Positions 6,421-7,253 of a stretch of DNA of 7,253 bases are shown here, one piece after another. The notes beneath the pieces are model-generated. The model saw nothing but the letters and a program-made list of their open reading frames with translations. It searched no databases and was not told the DNA's origin. The number at the start of each line of letters is the position of its first letter. The first letter of the stretch is position 1. The position numbers and the translations under genes were made by a program. Where the stretch lies: the NCBI GenBank assembly GCA_023299945.1, contig JALZVZ010000187.1:1-7253 (forward strand). Reading direction: 5' to 3'. The DNA comes from Altererythrobacter sp. (lineage in GTDB: Bacteria > Pseudomonadota > Alphaproteobacteria > Sphingomonadales > Sphingomonadaceae).

Positions 6421-6607
6421 AACCGATCTTTTAATCCGGAAAAACAAAACAACGGCAAGGCTCTGATTTATAAAAACTGTAAGGAGATTTAAATAACCTC
6501 CTCATATTGCAGGGTAAGTAACTGAATATTGGGGCCCATGCATAACCGCCGTAGCTTCATCTTTGAGCAGATCGTCTAAAATGATCGCCGAACATGGGGG
6601 ACGAGTT
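6421..6607. other. Intergenic stretch before the receptor relic
   Basis: No gene or clear terminator is seen. AGGAG (6482-6486) and CTCCT (6498-6502) can pair around an 11-nt AT-rich loop but no T-run follows. Near the end, TAAAAT (6577-6582) could be an old -10, and GGGGGA (6596-6601) is a fair ribosome binding site 6 nt before ATG 6608. Both are most simply remains of the dead receptor gene's promoter and leader. Confidence 0.45.
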
Positions 6608-6992
6608 ATGAGGTTTAAGGCCATATTATTTGCCGGTATTTGAAGCAGTGTGTCTGCGCTTCCAGTCCACGCACAAGAAGCTCAAGCAGCAGACGATCAG
6701 ACGGTTGAAGATTGAAACGTCACCGCCTTGACCGTTCAGCGGTAAGCCCAGAGTTTGCAAGAGGTTCCCCAACGCGGTCAGCGCTTTTGGTGCCTATGCA
6801 TTGGAAGCTCAGCAGATCGAAAATGCCAGCGTCTTTCAACTGACGCTGCCCAATGCATCTATTACCAAACTCACGTCTACCGCTTCCAGTTTTACCATTC
6901 GCGGGATCGGCGATTTGTGCGTCGGGGTGAGCTGCGATAGCGCCACCGCGATCCACCTCATTTCTGCGCCATTGTTCAACACGCGCTTGTTT
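6608..6992 (+). pseudogene. TonB-dependent receptor relic (signal peptide and part of plug domain)
   Basis: From ATG 6608 the frame reads a signal peptide, MRFKAILFAGI, then stop, then SSVSALPVHAQE, with a likely cleavage at VHA. Next come NVTALTVQR, a stop, and AQSLQEVP, matching the start of the plug domain in outer-membrane TonB-dependent receptors (usual form VTAxRRxQSLQxVPVAVSAF). In-frame stops are TGA 6641, TGA 6713 and TAA 6743. One extra base near the C-run at 6767-6770 shifts the frame; reading resumes as AVSAFGAYALEAQQIENAS (from about 6775), then TLPNASITKL and FTIRGIGDL (6891-6917), the conserved plug motif IRGIG, then SATAIHL and APLFNTRLF. The rest of the receptor (LERVEVLRGPQG and the roughly 600-residue barrel) is absent: after about 6992 the frame belongs to another family. 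Such receptors import siderophores, vitamins or glycans; this one cannot be functional. The family call rests on recognition of the motifs. Confidence 0.8.
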
Positions 6993-7253
6993 GCGCTCGC
7001 GGCCAGTCATTAATTGCTCACACAAGGCAATCTGCGCGGCGTAGGTTTGAAGGAATTGGTGCATGCCGAGCTAGAGCCATTGGTGAGCGCACAAGCTTTA
7101 GAGACTGTTTACAACGGGCCCGATATCATGGCTTTGCTCTTGCACAAACTCACCTCAAACGCGGCAAAGCAGAGCGCTTTATCCAACAAAAAGTGCACCG
7201 TAAAAACGCTCTGGAATATTGATGGAGAGGATTTGGTCATTGATTAGCAGGAG
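6984..7253 (+). pseudogene. HWE-family sensor histidine kinase relic (C-terminal part, continues past window)
   Basis: In the same frame as the receptor relic, RLFALAASH (6984-7010), a TAA stop, then LLTQGNLRGVGLKELVHAEL match the segment after the phospho-acceptor region in HWE kinases (usual form RLxALAxxHDLLTxxxWxGAxLxELVxxEL). GPDI (7116-7127) is followed at once by MALLLHKLTSNAAKQSALS (7128-7184), which matches the ATP-binding N-box (usual form ALHELATNAAKYGALS) but with the conserved Glu changed to Lys. The roughly ten residues usually lying between GPDx and the N-box are missing, which implies an in-frame deletion. Next come WNIDGEDLVID, TAG (7245-7247) and Gln-Glu; the family usually has W at the stop position, so TGG probably became TAG. 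The PAS or other sensor part and the phospho-acceptor His are absent upstream. The usual role would be sensory signalling, often in light or stress response. The reading continues to the window edge, so the full extent is unknown. Confidence 0.72.

Noticed and set aside
6482..6502. AGGAG/CTCCT inverted repeat as terminator of the dehydrogenase genes
   Set aside because: Only five pairs with an 11-nt AT-rich loop and no following T-run. Too weak to call.
6720..7064. Minus-strand 114-codon frame across the relic region
   Set aside because: The plus strand reads recognisable receptor and kinase motifs here; the minus frame shows none and spans the junction of the two relics.
7014..7247. Short intact gene starting at TTG 7014
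   Set aside because: It begins mid-domain, directly after a stop codon in a frame that already reads kinase sequence, and ends at a stop replacing an expected Trp. It is a fragment, not a gene.
1..7253. CRISPR array, tRNA/rRNA, insertion sequence or prophage att site
   Set aside because: No regularly spaced repeats, no tRNA arm patterns, no transposase frame and no flanking inverted repeats were found by reading both strands.

Overview
The window looks like a moderately GC-rich alphaproteobacterial chromosome, most likely from the Sphingomonadales (sphingomonads or Erythrobacter-like bacteria). The grounds are the style of the TonB-dependent receptor relic, the relic of an HWE-type histidine kinase (a family concentrated in alphaproteobacteria), the paired FadE-type acyl-CoA dehydrogenases and the long disordered tail on the DEAD-box helicase. 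The assignment is an inference from these families; no search was run.

Layout. Positions 1-1501 (+) hold two closely spaced genes for envelope proteins of unknown function. The first is an Arg/Pro-rich secreted protein whose 5' end lies outside the window. The second is a lipoprotein. A stem-loop followed by a T-run closes the pair. Positions 1620-3978 (-) hold a DEAD-box RNA helicase (DeaD/CsdA type) followed 55 nt downstream by a 91-codon gene of unknown function. The roughly 350-nt divergent gap to the next (+) gene carries two adjacent imperfect hairpins and a 14-bp palindrome. Positions 4334-6420 (+) hold two acyl-CoA dehydrogenase genes overlapping by 4 nt.

Positions 6421-7253 contain no intact gene but are not empty. 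From 6608 a TonB-dependent receptor can be read with its signal peptide, plug-domain start and IRGIG motif, broken by three in-frame stops and one frameshift. At about 6984-6992 the same reading frame passes straight into the C-terminal part of an HWE-family histidine kinase, itself broken by two stops and an apparent internal deletion. This is a chimera of two dead genes from unrelated families.

How the genes work together. The acyl-CoA dehydrogenase pair probably forms one heteromeric flavoenzyme, because the large subunit keeps the middle-domain flavin motifs and the small subunit keeps the C-terminal-domain flavin motifs. The helicase acts in RNA remodelling and is unrelated to them. The secreted protein and lipoprotein may act together in the envelope. 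The most interesting items are the chimeric pseudogene, the complementary motif split of the dehydrogenase pair and the two-hairpin element at 4061-4125.
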